Of a stretch of 64,000 nucleotides of DNA, positions 17,824-25,929 are shown piece by piece; within the stretch, counting starts at the first letter, position 1; each line of letters opens with the position of its first letter. Source of the stretch: Cupriavidus sp. WGlv3 (lineage in GTDB: Bacteria; Pseudomonadota; Gammaproteobacteria; Burkholderiales; Burkholderiaceae); assembly GCF_023952475.1 (NCBI RefSeq), contig NZ_JALHRX010000004.1, positions 396,626-460,625 on the forward strand, read 5' to 3'. A model generated the notes under the pieces. That model ran no database searches and was not told the origin of the DNA. It was given only the letters and a program-made list of their open reading frames with translations. A program made the translations under genes and the position numbers.

Positions 17824-18822
17824 TCAGTCGGCCTGGATGCCGAACTCCTTCACGACCTTGGTATAGCGCGAGGTATCGCTGGCGATCAGCCTGGACAGAA
17901 CGGCCGGTTCGCCGCCGGAAGGCGTGACCGCGATGGTGGCCATGCGCGACACCACGTCGGGCATCTTCAGGATCTCGTTGACGTGCGCGTTGAGCGTGCG
18001 CACCACCTCGGCCGGCATGTTCTTCGGCCCCAGCAGCGCCTGCCAGGCGCCGATCTCGACATCCTTGTAGCCCAGCTCGGCCAGCGTGGGCACGTTGGGC
18101 GCGAACGGCGAGCGCTTCTGGTCTGCCACCGCCAGCGGCACCAGGCTGCCGTTGCCGACGTACTGCGAGATCGCGCCGTAGGTGATGTAGGTGACCGGCA
18201 CCTGGCCGCCGATCACGTCGACGATGGCGGGCGCCAGGCCACGGTACGGCACCTGGCTGATCTTGATGCCGGCCGACTTGTTGAACAGCTCGCCCATGAT
18301 GTGCATCGGCGAGCCGTTGCCGGGGGTGGCATAGGTCTCGACCTTGCCGGCCTTGGCGCGCGCCACCAGATCGCTGACCTTGGTGATGCCAGTGCCCTTG
18401 TTGACCACCACGAACAGCGACTGCGTGCCGATCTGGCTGATCGGCGTGAAGTCCTGCTGCACGTCGTAGCTGGCGCCGGTGCCGGCGCGCAGCACCAGCG
18501 GCGCGATCGCGACGGTGTTGGGCGCCAGCAGCAGCGTGTGGCCGTCCGGGTTGGCGCGCGCCACGTAGGCGCTGCCGATGGTGCCGGCGGCGCCGGTGCG
18601 GTTTTCCACCACCACGGATTGCTTCAGGCGCGGAGCCAGTTTCTCTGCCAGCATGCGTGCCAGCACGTCGACGTCGCCGCCGGCGGGGTAGGCGACGACG
18701 ATGGTGACGGGTTTGCTCGGGTACGAACCCTGGGCCAGCGCGCCGCCGGCGCCCAGCAGGGCGGCGGGAGCGAGCGTGGCGGCGGCCAGCGTGGCCAGGA
18801 GGTGGCGTCGTGCGGACTTCAT
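17824..18822 (-). CDS. Bug family tripartite tricarboxylate transporter substrate-binding protein
   Basis: A 332-residue periplasmic receptor with a signal peptide (MKSARRHLLATLAAATLAPAALLG...ALAQ). Family motifs: YPSKPVTIVVAYPAGGDVDVLARMLAEKL, VVVENRTGAAGTIG and PYRGLAPAIVDVIGGQ. Bug proteins bind small carboxylates; most are orphans without membrane subunits, as here. ATG 18822 has GAGGT upstream and begins the signal peptide. It lies 97 bp after the porin gene on the same strand, suggesting one uptake operon divergent from the hydrolase/Rieske genes. Ligand unknown, probably an acid metabolised by the adjacent operon. Confidence 0.9.
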   Translation of the reverse strand: MKSARRHLLATLAAATLAPAALLGAGGALAQGSYPSKPVTIVVAYPAGGDVDVLARMLAEKLAPRLKQSVVVENRTGAAGTIGSAYVARANPDGHTLLLAPNTVAIAPLVLRAGTGASYDVQQDFTPISQIGTQSLFVVVNKGTGITKVSDLVARAKAGKVETYATPGNGSPMHIMGELFNKSAGIKISQVPYRGLAPAIVDVIGGQVPVTYITYGAISQYVGNGSLVPLAVADQKRSPFAPNVPTLAELGYKDVEIGAWQALLGPKNMPAEVVRTLNAHVNEILKMPDVVSRMATIAVTPSGGEPAVLSRLIASDTSRYTKVVKEFGIQAD

Positions 18823-18919
18823 GATCTTCAGACCTCGGTAAAACCGGGCACCGGCCCGGGGGCGGTGCCGCGTTGCGTGGAACCGGCGCGCGTCGGCGGC
18901 TCGGATGGATAGTGCGGAC

Positions 18920-20023
18920 TTAGAAGATGTGCTTGATGCCGAGCATCGAGCCCCACTGGTTCTCGCCCGGGCGCGGGGCGGAACCGGGCGAGCCGCCGCT
19001 GACCGACATCGCCAGCTGGCCGTCGTTGTTGATAAAGCCCGCGGTGGCATAGACCGAGGTGCGCTTGCTGAAACTGTAGGTCGCGCGCAGCGCGTACAGC
19101 ATGGCCTGGTTGTCGCTGCCGTGGTAGTTCAGGAAGTACACCTGCCCGGCCAGGTTGACCGCTGGCGTGAGGTCGTGCGAGACGCCGGCGTAGTACAGGT
19201 CGCTGACCGGCGTCGGGCTGCCCTCGTTGTCGCGGCGGATCCAGCCGGCGCCGAGCTTGGTGTTCTTCAGCAGCATGTAGCCGCCCAGCGACAGGCGGTC
19301 GTCGGTCAGGTTGCTGCTGGTGAGGCCGCCGAACGCCCCGGGACCGCCGCGCTGCGAGTCATAGGCCGCGATCACGCCCCAGCGTTTGCTGTCGTAGCCG
19401 ATCATGGCCGACCATTCGCGGCATGCCTTCTTGTCGGCCGGGTTCTCGCCGGCGCAGTTGGTGCCGGCGGGGCTGGGACCGGCGTTGACCGCGTCGCGCC
19501 CGAAGCTGTAGGTGGCGCCGACCACGATGCCGTTGAAGTTGGCCTTGTACGCGACCGCGTTGTCGGCGCGCGTATTGGGCAGGTAACTGTCGAGCGAGCC
19601 CGAGCCGTAGACGTTGGGCCCGAGGATGTCGCTGTCGAGGATGGCCCAGAACAGCATGGTGTACTGGCGGCCGAACGACAGCTGGCCGTACGGGTTGCTC
19701 AGGCCGACCAGCGCCTGGCGCCCGAACAGGCGGCCGCCCTGGTTGGCGCTGCCGGTGTCGGGCGAGAAACCGGATTCCAGCACGAACAGGCCCTTGAGCC
19801 CGCCGCCCAGGTCTTCCGTGCCGCGGATGCCCCAGCGCGACGGCACCGTGGCGGTGTTGTTGGGCATGCGCACCAGGCCGTCGCCGTTGGCGCCGACATT
19901 GCTCACGTACTCGACGCCACTGTCGATCACGCCGTACAGCGTGACCGACGATGACGACGATTGCGCCCAGGCCAGCAGGGGGGAGGCCGCAAGCAGCGCC
20001 GCGGCGGTTCGTGCAAGTTTCAT
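18920..20023 (-). CDS. Gram-negative porin (general diffusion type)
   Basis: A 367-residue outer-membrane porin. A signal peptide (MKLARTAAALLAASPLLAWAQ) is followed by SSVTLYGVIDSGVEYVSN, the hallmark first strand of betaproteobacterial trimeric porins, and the chain ends with Phe (GIKHIF), the beta-barrel assembly signal. Alternating beta-strand pattern and a loop with SLDSYLPNTRADNAVAYKAN are typical. It should admit small anionic solutes. The tandem GTTY operator (20124-20158) lies just past a -10-like TATATT in its promoter region, so it is probably co-regulated with the Rieske cluster. Confidence 0.92.
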   Translation of the reverse strand: MKLARTAAALLAASPLLAWAQSSSSSVTLYGVIDSGVEYVSNVGANGDGLVRMPNNTATVPSRWGIRGTEDLGGGLKGLFVLESGFSPDTGSANQGGRLFGRQALVGLSNPYGQLSFGRQYTMLFWAILDSDILGPNVYGSGSLDSYLPNTRADNAVAYKANFNGIVVGATYSFGRDAVNAGPSPAGTNCAGENPADKKACREWSAMIGYDSKRWGVIAAYDSQRGGPGAFGGLTSSNLTDDRLSLGGYMLLKNTKLGAGWIRRDNEGSPTPVSDLYYAGVSHDLTPAVNLAGQVYFLNYHGSDNQAMLYALRATYSFSKRTSVYATAGFINNDGQLAMSVSGGSPGSAPRPGENQWGSMLGIKHIF

Positions 20024-20347
20024 CTACCGGTTTCCTTCCGTTTTCCGTCTTGTGGTGTCTTGGTCTTGTGCTCCCGTACCCCCTGCGAATGGCGGCACTG
20101 GATGTCGTCTCGGTCTCTTTTGTGTTTTATATATGAAACGTCAAACAACATAAGAAACGTTGAGCAAAATATAGCCGCGACTTTCGGGAAGATGTGAGGA
20201 GGGTTATCCCTAAAGCAGCCGGCCTGGATGACCGGGGCTGGCGTGGCGACGCCGTTTTTCGGTATGCCTATCGTTAACCCTGATCCCGTCGGCACTACAG
20301 CAGCGCCTATCCTTCATGTGTTTTATTTGCAAATTATCGTCTTATAT
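20024..20347. promoter_or_regulatory. Divergent promoter region between porin and hydrolase genes
   Basis: An AT-rich 324-bp region. It contains two tandem operators of the same type, one for each direction (20124-20158 and 20320-20354), and a minus-strand -10 (TATATT, 20168-20173). The base composition is much lower in GC than the flanking genes. Confidence 0.6.
20124..20158 (-). promoter_or_regulatory. Tandem GTTY operator, porin side
   Basis: On the minus strand GTTTCTTATGTTGTT, then 4 bp, then GTTTCATATATAAAAC; element starts are 19 bp apart. The second element is a near-perfect inverted repeat and matches those at 21382 and 35919. A TATATT -10 (20168-20173) ends 9 bp upstream, the same spacing as at 21363. 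Position just after the -10 fits a repressor. Confidence 0.6.
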
Positions 20348-20354
20348 ATGGAAC
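20320..20354 (+). promoter_or_regulatory. Tandem GTTY operator overlapping hydrolase start
   Basis: GTTTTATTTGCAAAT, 4 bp, then GTCTTATATATGGAAC; starts are 19 bp apart, as at the other sites. The second element contains the ATG (20348) of the alpha/beta hydrolase, so regulator binding and translation start share the same bases. Confidence 0.5.
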
Positions 20355-21226
20355 AAAATCAGCATCAAACGCCTCCCGAACCGGACCGTGGCTTGCTGGA
20401 GGCCTTGGACAGCGGGTTTGCCCAGCGCATGGCGCACGTCGATGGCGAGCGCGTGGCCTATCGCTGCGGCGGCGGATCAGGGCCGGTGGTGATGCTGCTG
20501 CACGGCATCAGCTCCGGGGCGGCGTCGTGGTTGCCATGCGCCAGCCTGCTGGCCGCGCATGCGCGCGTGATCGCCTGGGACGCACCGGGCTACGGCGATT
20601 CGTCGCCGCTGGCGCAGGCGCGGCCGCTGGCCGCGGACTACGCGCGGCGGCTCGAAGGCCTGCTGGAGACCCTGGGCGTGCAGCCGGCGCTGGTGGTCGG
20701 GCATTCGCTGGGCGCGCTGATGGCGGCCGCCTATGCCGCCACCGCGCGCCTGCTGCCGGCGCGCCTGCTGCTGCTGAGCGTGGCGCAAGGCTACGGCGCG
20801 GCCGGCAAGGAGTCGCAGGCCAGCGCGGTGGCAAGCCAGCGACTGGAGGCGCTGGCGTCGCTGGGCGTCGAAGGGCTGGCCGAGCGCGGCCCGGCGCGGC
20901 TGCTCAGCGAAGCGGCCGATGGGGGCGCGCAGGCCTGGGTGCGCTGGAACATGCGGCGGCTGAACCCGGAGGGCTACCGCCAGGCGGTGGCGATGCTGTG
21001 CGGCGACAACATCGACGCCTACCTGGCGCGCCGCCCCGAACGCCTGCCGACGCAGATCGCCTGCGGCGGCCGCGACGTCGTCACCACGCCGCCTGCCTGC
21101 GCAGCGCTGGCTGAGCGCTTCGGCCTGCCGTTCTCGCTGATCCCGGATGCCGGGCATGCCTGCTATATCGACCAGGCCGCCGCCACGGCGCGGCTGATCC
21201 GTTCGGCGCTGCCGGGCGGCCACTGA
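20348..21226 (+). CDS. Alpha/beta-fold hydrolase
   Basis: A 292-residue alpha/beta hydrolase. VVMLLHGISSGAASW gives the oxyanion HG motif; VVGHSLGALMAAAYA is the nucleophile elbow G-H-S-L-G with the catalytic Ser. Acid and base are probably in ACGGRDVVTTP and DAGHACYID. It may hydrolyse an ester or a C-C bond of a ring-cleavage product. ATG 20348 lies within an operator and has no Shine-Dalgarno, so translation may be leaderless; alternatives are TTG 20405 and ATG 20429. Regulated with the divergent porin and the downstream Rieske operon. Confidence 0.82.
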   Translation: MEQNQHQTPPEPDRGLLEALDSGFAQRMAHVDGERVAYRCGGGSGPVVMLLHGISSGAASWLPCASLLAAHARVIAWDAPGYGDSSPLAQARPLAADYARRLEGLLETLGVQPALVVGHSLGALMAAAYAATARLLPARLLLLSVAQGYGAAGKESQASAVASQRLEALASLGVEGLAERGPARLLSEAADGGAQAWVRWNMRRLNPEGYRQAVAMLCGDNIDAYLARRPERLPTQIACGGRDVVTTPPACAALAERFGLPFSLIPDAGHACYIDQAAATARLIRSALPGGH

Positions 21227-21347
21227 TTCCCGTGGCGGCGTCCTGCCGCCGCGGTCTCCGCATCCATGGCGCCTCGCTTGCGCAGCAGCGCCGGGCAATC
21301 GGCCCGGTCGCGGGTTAACCCCAGTCAATTTTTACGCCGTCGTTGTC

Positions 21348-21397
21348 TATAGTCGTACCTGTGTTCAATATCTAAACCGGTGTTTCATTAGTAAAAC
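21348..21397 (+). promoter_or_regulatory. Promoter -10 and tandem GTTY operator of the Rieske operon
   Basis: TATAGT (21348-21353) is a good -10 with a weak -35. Nine bases later come GTTCAATATCTAAAC (21363-21377), 4 bp, and GTTTCATTAGTAAAAC (21382-21397), starts 19 bp apart. Each element is a partial inverted repeat. The second differs in one base from the element at 35919 before the molybdenum-hydroxylase operon. Confidence 0.65.
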
Positions 21398-21474
21398 GTG
21401 GTCGGCAACCGGAAGACGGCCAGCCACACACGCGGAACACGGTCCCCCTGCTGCAAGACATGGAGCCAAGCGCA

Positions 21475-21780
21475 ATGGAAAGCCTCTCGTACAACCCGAA
21501 CCTGGTGCCCTGGGAGCGTCCGGCGCCGAACAACGTGGCGGGCAAGGGCCATATCGAGCGCCCCGGCAAGGTCGCCAACATCGTCTGGCAGACCCGCGCC
21601 GCGGCACCGAGCGCGTACGAGAACGCGCTGGGCGACGCCCTCGAGGCCGCCTTCGAAGGCGGTGCGCAGAACCCGCAGGACATCGTGCGCGCATTCAACG
21701 CCGCCGGCTTCCTCACCGTCGACAGCCAGCCCTGGACCGAAGAGCGCTTCCTGTCGGAAATGCGCCGCCTGGGCGCCTGA
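21475..21780 (+). CDS. Small recombinase-like helix-turn-helix protein
   Basis: A 101-residue protein of a family often annotated as recombinase-like helix-turn-helix domain. MESLSYNPNLVPWERP at the N terminus and IVWQTRAAAPSAYENALGDALEAAFEGG, followed by DIVRAFNAAGFLTVDSQPWTEERFLSEMRRLGA, are characteristic. The C-terminal half resembles the small helical domain of serine recombinases that reads minor DNA contacts, but no catalytic domain is present. It is commonly the first gene of Rieske-oxygenase operons; whether it regulates DNA or assists the oxygenase is unknown. ATG 21475 has GGAG nine bases upstream, preferred over ATG 21460. Confidence 0.72.
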   Translation: MESLSYNPNLVPWERPAPNNVAGKGHIERPGKVANIVWQTRAAAPSAYENALGDALEAAFEGGAQNPQDIVRAFNAAGFLTVDSQPWTEERFLSEMRRLGA

Positions 21781-21828
21781 ACGCCTAAGCCACCAGCCGT
21801 CCCAGCACAGCGCCTTAGCGAGAACCAC

Positions 21829-22890
21829 ATGGAATCGAACAAGCAAGCCCGCGCCGAAGCCCGCCTCAACACCGGCCTGCGCAACTACTGGTACCCGGTC
21901 GCCGCCTCGTGGGCGGTGACGCATGCCCCGATCGGCATCACGCGCCTGAGCCAGAACATCGTGCTGTGGCGCGACGGCGCCGGAAAGGTGCATGCGCTGG
22001 AAGACCGCTGCCCGCACCGCGGCGCGCGGCTGTCGATGGGCTGGAACCTGGGCGACCGCGTCGCCTGCTGGTACCACGGCGTCGAAGTCGGCGGCGATGG
22101 CCAGGTCAAGAGCGTGCCGGCGGTGGAAAGCTGCCCGCTTGAAGGGCGCACCTGCGTGCGCAGCTACCCGGTGCAGGAAAAGGCCGGCGCGATCTTCCTC
22201 TGGTTCGGCGAGCAGGCACCGCAGGGCGAGGGCAGTCCCGACGAACTGCGCCTGCCGGAGGAACTGGCCAGCGACGAGCACAGCCACTTCCTGTGCGTGG
22301 CGCACTGGGACTGCAACTACCGCTACGCCATCGACAACGTCATGGACCCGATGCACGGCGCCTACCTGCATGCGGTGTCGCACTCGATGGCGGCCGGCGA
22401 GAAGTCCGCGGTGATGCAGATCCGCGAGACCGAGCACGGCCTGGTATTCGAGAAGACCGGCCAGCGCGGCGTCAACTTCGACTGGGTCGAGTTCGGCGAG
22501 ACCGGCACGCTGTGGCTGCGCCTGGCGATCCCGTACCGCGCCAAGGTCGGCCCCGGTGGCCCGTTCGGCATCGTCGGCATGGCCACGCCGGTGGATGAAG
22601 ACCACTGCATGGTGTTCTTCTGGCGCACCCGCCACGTGCAGGGCTGGGAGCGCGACGTGTGGCGCTTCCTGTATCGCAACCGCCTGGAGCAGCTGCACTG
22701 GGACGTGCTGGAGCAGGACCGCGTGGTGCTGGAAATGATGGCGCCGAATGCGCGCGAGCACGAGATGCTGTACCAGCACGATGCCGGCATCACGCGCGTG
22801 CGCCGGCTGCTCAAGCGCCGCGCCGAGCAGGAAGTCGCCGACGAGCCGGTGGCCATGCTCAAGCCTGCCGGAGCCGCCAGCCATGCCTGA
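21829..22890 (+). CDS. Rieske non-heme iron oxygenase, alpha subunit
   Basis: A 353-residue VanA-type terminal oxygenase. The Rieske [2Fe-2S] ligands are C61, H63, C80 and H83 (CPH...CWYH). The mononuclear iron site has H176 and H181 in DPMHGAYLH with bridging D173. It inserts oxygen into, or O-/N-demethylates, an aromatic substrate using electrons from the reductase at 31002-31958. Family relatives include vanillate demethylase and phthalate-type oxygenases; size favours an alpha-only enzyme without beta subunit. It is the second gene of the plus-strand operon and overlaps the next gene by 8 bp. Substrate cannot be named from sequence. Confidence 0.92.
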   Translation: MESNKQARAEARLNTGLRNYWYPVAASWAVTHAPIGITRLSQNIVLWRDGAGKVHALEDRCPHRGARLSMGWNLGDRVACWYHGVEVGGDGQVKSVPAVESCPLEGRTCVRSYPVQEKAGAIFLWFGEQAPQGEGSPDELRLPEELASDEHSHFLCVAHWDCNYRYAIDNVMDPMHGAYLHAVSHSMAAGEKSAVMQIRETEHGLVFEKTGQRGVNFDWVEFGETGTLWLRLAIPYRAKVGPGGPFGIVGMATPVDEDHCMVFFWRTRHVQGWERDVWRFLYRNRLEQLHWDVLEQDRVVLEMMAPNAREHEMLYQHDAGITRVRRLLKRRAEQEVADEPVAMLKPAGAASHA

Positions 22891-23656
22891 AGCCATCAAG
22901 CACAACACGCTGCTGGCGGGCCGCAAGGTGCTGGTCACCGGCGCCGCGCGCGGCCTGGGCCTGGCCTTCGCTACCTCGCTGGCCGAAGCCGGCGCCAGCG
23001 TGGCGATGGCCGACATCCTGGCCGAGCGCCTGCAGCAGGAAGCCGATGCGCTGCGCGCCCGCGGCCTGAAGGTGGTGCCGGTCACGCTCGACCTGTCGGA
23101 CCCCGCCTCGGTGCAGGCCTGCGCCGACGCGGCGGTGAAGGCGCTGGGCGGCCTCGACGGCCTGGTCAACAACGCCGCCGTGACCGACTCGGGCGGCCGC
23201 GATGCCGGCGCCATCGATATCGCCACCTGGGACCGCGTGATGAACGTCAACGTGCGCGGCACCTGGCTGATGACCACCGCCTGCCTGCCGGCGCTGCGCG
23301 CCAGCGGCCGTGGCGCGGTGGTCAACCTGGCGTCGGACACGCCGCTGTGGGGCGCGCCCAACCTGCTCGCCTACGTGGCCAGCAAGAGCGCCATCATCGG
23401 CATGACCCGCTCGCTGGCGCGCGAACTGGGCCAGGACCAGATCACGGTGAACGCCGTGGCGCCGGGCCTGACCTTGGTGGAAGCCACCGAATACGTGCCC
23501 CAGCATCGCCACGACCTGTACCGCGAGCAGCGCGCGATCCCGCGCGAGCAGCTGCCCGACGATGTCTGCGGCGCGGTGCTGTTCGCGCTGTCCGACCTCG
23601 CCCGTTTCGTGACCGGCCAGACCCTGGCGGTCAACGGCGGCTTTGTCATGCATTGA
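22883..23656 (+). CDS. Short-chain dehydrogenase/reductase (canonical)
   Basis: A 257-residue SDR with TGAARGLGLA, NNAAVTDSGG, active-site Ser in NLASDTPLWG and the intact YVASK. It likely oxidises a dihydrodiol or alcohol, or reduces a ketone, made in the pathway begun by the Rieske oxygenase. ATG 22883 overlaps the end of the oxygenase gene, indicating translational coupling. The C terminus GQTLAVNGGFVMH is usual for the family. Cofactor: the acidic residue after the second strand (MADIL) suggests NAD. Confidence 0.88.
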   Translation: MPEAIKHNTLLAGRKVLVTGAARGLGLAFATSLAEAGASVAMADILAERLQQEADALRARGLKVVPVTLDLSDPASVQACADAAVKALGGLDGLVNNAAVTDSGGRDAGAIDIATWDRVMNVNVRGTWLMTTACLPALRASGRGAVVNLASDTPLWGAPNLLAYVASKSAIIGMTRSLARELGQDQITVNAVAPGLTLVEATEYVPQHRHDLYREQRAIPREQLPDDVCGAVLFALSDLARFVTGQTLAVNGGFVMH

Positions 23657-23700
23657 TCCACCGATCCACCGATAGCCACATCCAAGCACAAGGAATCCAA

Positions 23701-24237
23701 ATGAGCGATCTTTCCCAACAGCAAAACATCAAGCGTTCCTGGGACCAGCCGGAGGGCGCCTCGTTCGACCAGTGGATGGAAAGCCGCGTTGCGCGCTTCT
23801 CCACGCGCAAGTACGACTGGGACGCGCTGAAGTTCCAGGCCGACCACGACCCCAAGTACCGCCGCGCGCAGATGCGCTACCTGGGCACCGGCGGCACCGG
23901 CGTGGCCGCCGACACCAATACCGTGCCGTCGGAGCATTTCACGTTTTCCACTATGATCATCCCGGCCGGCCATGAGGGCCCGTCGCACCTGCACACCGAC
24001 GTGGAGGAGGTGTTCTTCATCCTGCGCGGCAAGATCAAGCTGATCCTGGAAAAGGACGGCGAGCGCTTCGAGACCATCCTGACCGACCGCGACCTGGTCT
24101 CGGTGCCGCCGGGCGTATATCGCGAGGAAATCAATATCGGCGAGGAAGACGCGCTGATGTGCGTGATGCTCGGCGCCAAGAAGCCGATCACGCCGACCTA
24201 CCCGCCCGAGCACCCGCTGACGAAGATCAAGCGCTGA
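23701..24237 (+). CDS. Cupin-domain protein with incomplete metal site
   Basis: A 178-residue single-cupin protein. Motif 1 is intact (GPSHLHTDVEE: H96, H98, E102/E103). In motif 2 the expected His is replaced by R141 (PPGVYREEIN, Asn145 kept). So it can bind at most three of the four usual metal ligands and may be a sensor, isomerase or altered dioxygenase. The N-terminal ~75 residues are an extension without known domain. AAGGA precedes ATG 23701. It sits in the Rieske operon between an SDR and the IclR regulator. Confidence 0.8.
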   Translation: MSDLSQQQNIKRSWDQPEGASFDQWMESRVARFSTRKYDWDALKFQADHDPKYRRAQMRYLGTGGTGVAADTNTVPSEHFTFSTMIIPAGHEGPSHLHTDVEEVFFILRGKIKLILEKDGERFETILTDRDLVSVPPGVYREEINIGEEDALMCVMLGAKKPITPTYPPEHPLTKIKR

Positions 24238-24268
24238 TGCGCCATCGGCCCGTCCGCACGCACTGACC

Positions 24269-25120
24269 ATGAACACCAACGCCATCCCGACCACGCCAGC
24301 CGCCAACGAGACCCCGGACAAGTACATCGTCCCGGGCCTGGAGCGCGGGCTGCGCCTGCTCGGCGAGTTCAGCAGCAAGGACCGCAGCATGTCGGCCGCG
24401 GAACTGGCGCGCCGCCTGAAGGTGCCGCGCTCCACGGTGTTCCGCCTGCTGGCCACGCTGGAAATGCTGGGCTTCGTCGAGCGCGCCGATGGCGGCCGCG
24501 ATTTCCGGCTGGGCATGGCGGTGCTGCGGCTCGGCTTCGAATACCTGGCGTCGCTGGAGCTGACCGAGCTGGGCCGCCCGCTGCTGGAGCGGCTGCGCGA
24601 CGAGATCGGCTATCCGACCAACCTGGTGGTGCGCGACGGGCGTTCGATCGTCTACGTGGCCAAGGCGGTATCGCCGCGGCCCTTCGCCAGCTCGGTCAAC
24701 GTCGGCACGCGTCTGCCCGCGCACGCCACCGTGCTGGGGCGCGTGCTGCTGGAAGACCTGTCGCTGGCGGAGCTGCGCGCGCTGTATCCGGAGGCGCAGC
24801 TCGAAGTGTTCTCCGACAGCACGCCGCGCACGGCCGATGCACTGTTTGCCATCGTCCAGCGCGACCGCGAGCGCGGCTACGTGCTGCAGGAAGGCTTTTT
24901 CGAATCGAGCATCTCGACCATCGCGGCGCCGGTGCGCGACCGCACCGGCAAGGTGGTGGCGGCGCTGGGCGCGACCATCCCCGCGGCGCATATCGATCCG
25001 GACCAGCTGGACGCGATGGTGGAGAAAGTCAGGGAGAGCGCGGGCGAGCTGTCGCGCCTGCTCGACTACCGGCCGTCGCTGCACAGCGCCGGCAAGGTCG
25101 TGAATCTGTATCGGGAGTGA
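24269..25120 (+). CDS. IclR family transcriptional regulator (copy 1)
   Basis: A 283-residue IclR protein with an N-terminal winged helix-turn-helix (MSAAELARRLKVPRSTVFRLLATLEMLGFVE) and a C-terminal GAF-like effector domain (FFESSISTIAAPVRDRTGKVVAALGATIP). It is very similar to the regulator at 41596-42459, with an identical recognition helix. It is embedded within the operon it probably controls. Candidate targets are the tandem GTTY operators at 20124, 20320, 21363 and 35900. Effector likely a pathway aromatic acid or ring-cleavage product. A ribosome site is weak. Confidence 0.9.
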   Translation: MNTNAIPTTPAANETPDKYIVPGLERGLRLLGEFSSKDRSMSAAELARRLKVPRSTVFRLLATLEMLGFVERADGGRDFRLGMAVLRLGFEYLASLELTELGRPLLERLRDEIGYPTNLVVRDGRSIVYVAKAVSPRPFASSVNVGTRLPAHATVLGRVLLEDLSLAELRALYPEAQLEVFSDSTPRTADALFAIVQRDRERGYVLQEGFFESSISTIAAPVRDRTGKVVAALGATIPAAHIDPDQLDAMVEKVRESAGELSRLLDYRPSLHSAGKVVNLYRE

Positions 25121-25125
25121 GGACA

Positions 25126-25929
25126 ATGTCCATGATTGATCTCGGCGGCAAGGTTGCTGTCGTTACCGGCGGGTCCTCCGGCATCGGGCTGGCGACCGTC
25201 GAGCTGCTGCTCGAAGCGGGCGCCGCGGTCGCCCTGTGCGGCCGCGACGAGGCCCGCCTGCGCAGCGCCGAAGCGCAGCTGCGCGAGAAATTCCCCGGCT
25301 GCCGGCTCCATGCCGCCACCTGCGACGTGCTCAGGCCGGAACAGGTCGCCGCCTTTGCCGCCGACGTGCAGCAGAAGCTGGGCAACGTCGACATGCTGGT
25401 CAACAACGCCGGCCAGGGCCGCGTGTCCACCTTCGCCAATACCGAGGACGCGGCCTGGATGGACGAGCTGCAGCTCAAGTTCTTCTCGGTGATCCACCCG
25501 ACGCGCGCGTTCCTGCCGCAGCTGGAGCAGTCGGGGCAGGGTGCCATCGTCTGCGTCAACTCGCTGCTGGCGCAGCAGCCCGAGCCGCACATGGTGGCAA
25601 CCTCCGCCGCACGCGCCGGCGTGCTCAACCTGGTGCGCTCGATGGCGACCGAGTTCGCGCCCAGGGGCGTGCGCGTCAACGGCATCCTGATCGGGCTGGT
25701 CGAATCGGGCCAGTGGCGCCGCCGCTTCGACGCGCGCCCCGAAGAGGATCGCCACCTGGACTGGGCCGCGTGGACCGCGCGCCTGGCCCGGCAGAAACAT
25801 ATTCCCCTTGGCCGCCTGGGCCTGCCCGTCGAGGCAGCCCGCGCCATCCTGTTCCTTGCCTCGCCGTTGTCTTCGTACACCACGGGCAGCCATATCGATA
25901 TCTCCGGAGGACACTCCCGTCATGCCTAA
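25126..25929 (+). CDS. SDR-fold protein lacking catalytic Tyr and Lys
   Basis: A 267-residue protein with a good SDR nucleotide-binding domain (TGGSSGIGLA, NNAG at 93-96, Ser146 in CVNSLL). The catalytic YxxxK is replaced by T159-S-A-A-R163 (VATSAARAGVLNLV), so normal hydride transfer chemistry is unlikely. It may act as a binding, structural or altered-mechanism protein. ATG 25126 follows GAGTGAGG; ATG 25132 is an alternative. Its 3' end overlaps the thiamine-diphosphate enzyme by 8 bp, so the two are translated together and may work together. Confidence 0.85.
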   Translation: MSMIDLGGKVAVVTGGSSGIGLATVELLLEAGAAVALCGRDEARLRSAEAQLREKFPGCRLHAATCDVLRPEQVAAFAADVQQKLGNVDMLVNNAGQGRVSTFANTEDAAWMDELQLKFFSVIHPTRAFLPQLEQSGQGAIVCVNSLLAQQPEPHMVATSAARAGVLNLVRSMATEFAPRGVRVNGILIGLVESGQWRRRFDARPEEDRHLDWAAWTARLARQKHIPLGRLGLPVEAARAILFLASPLSSYTTGSHIDISGGHSRHA

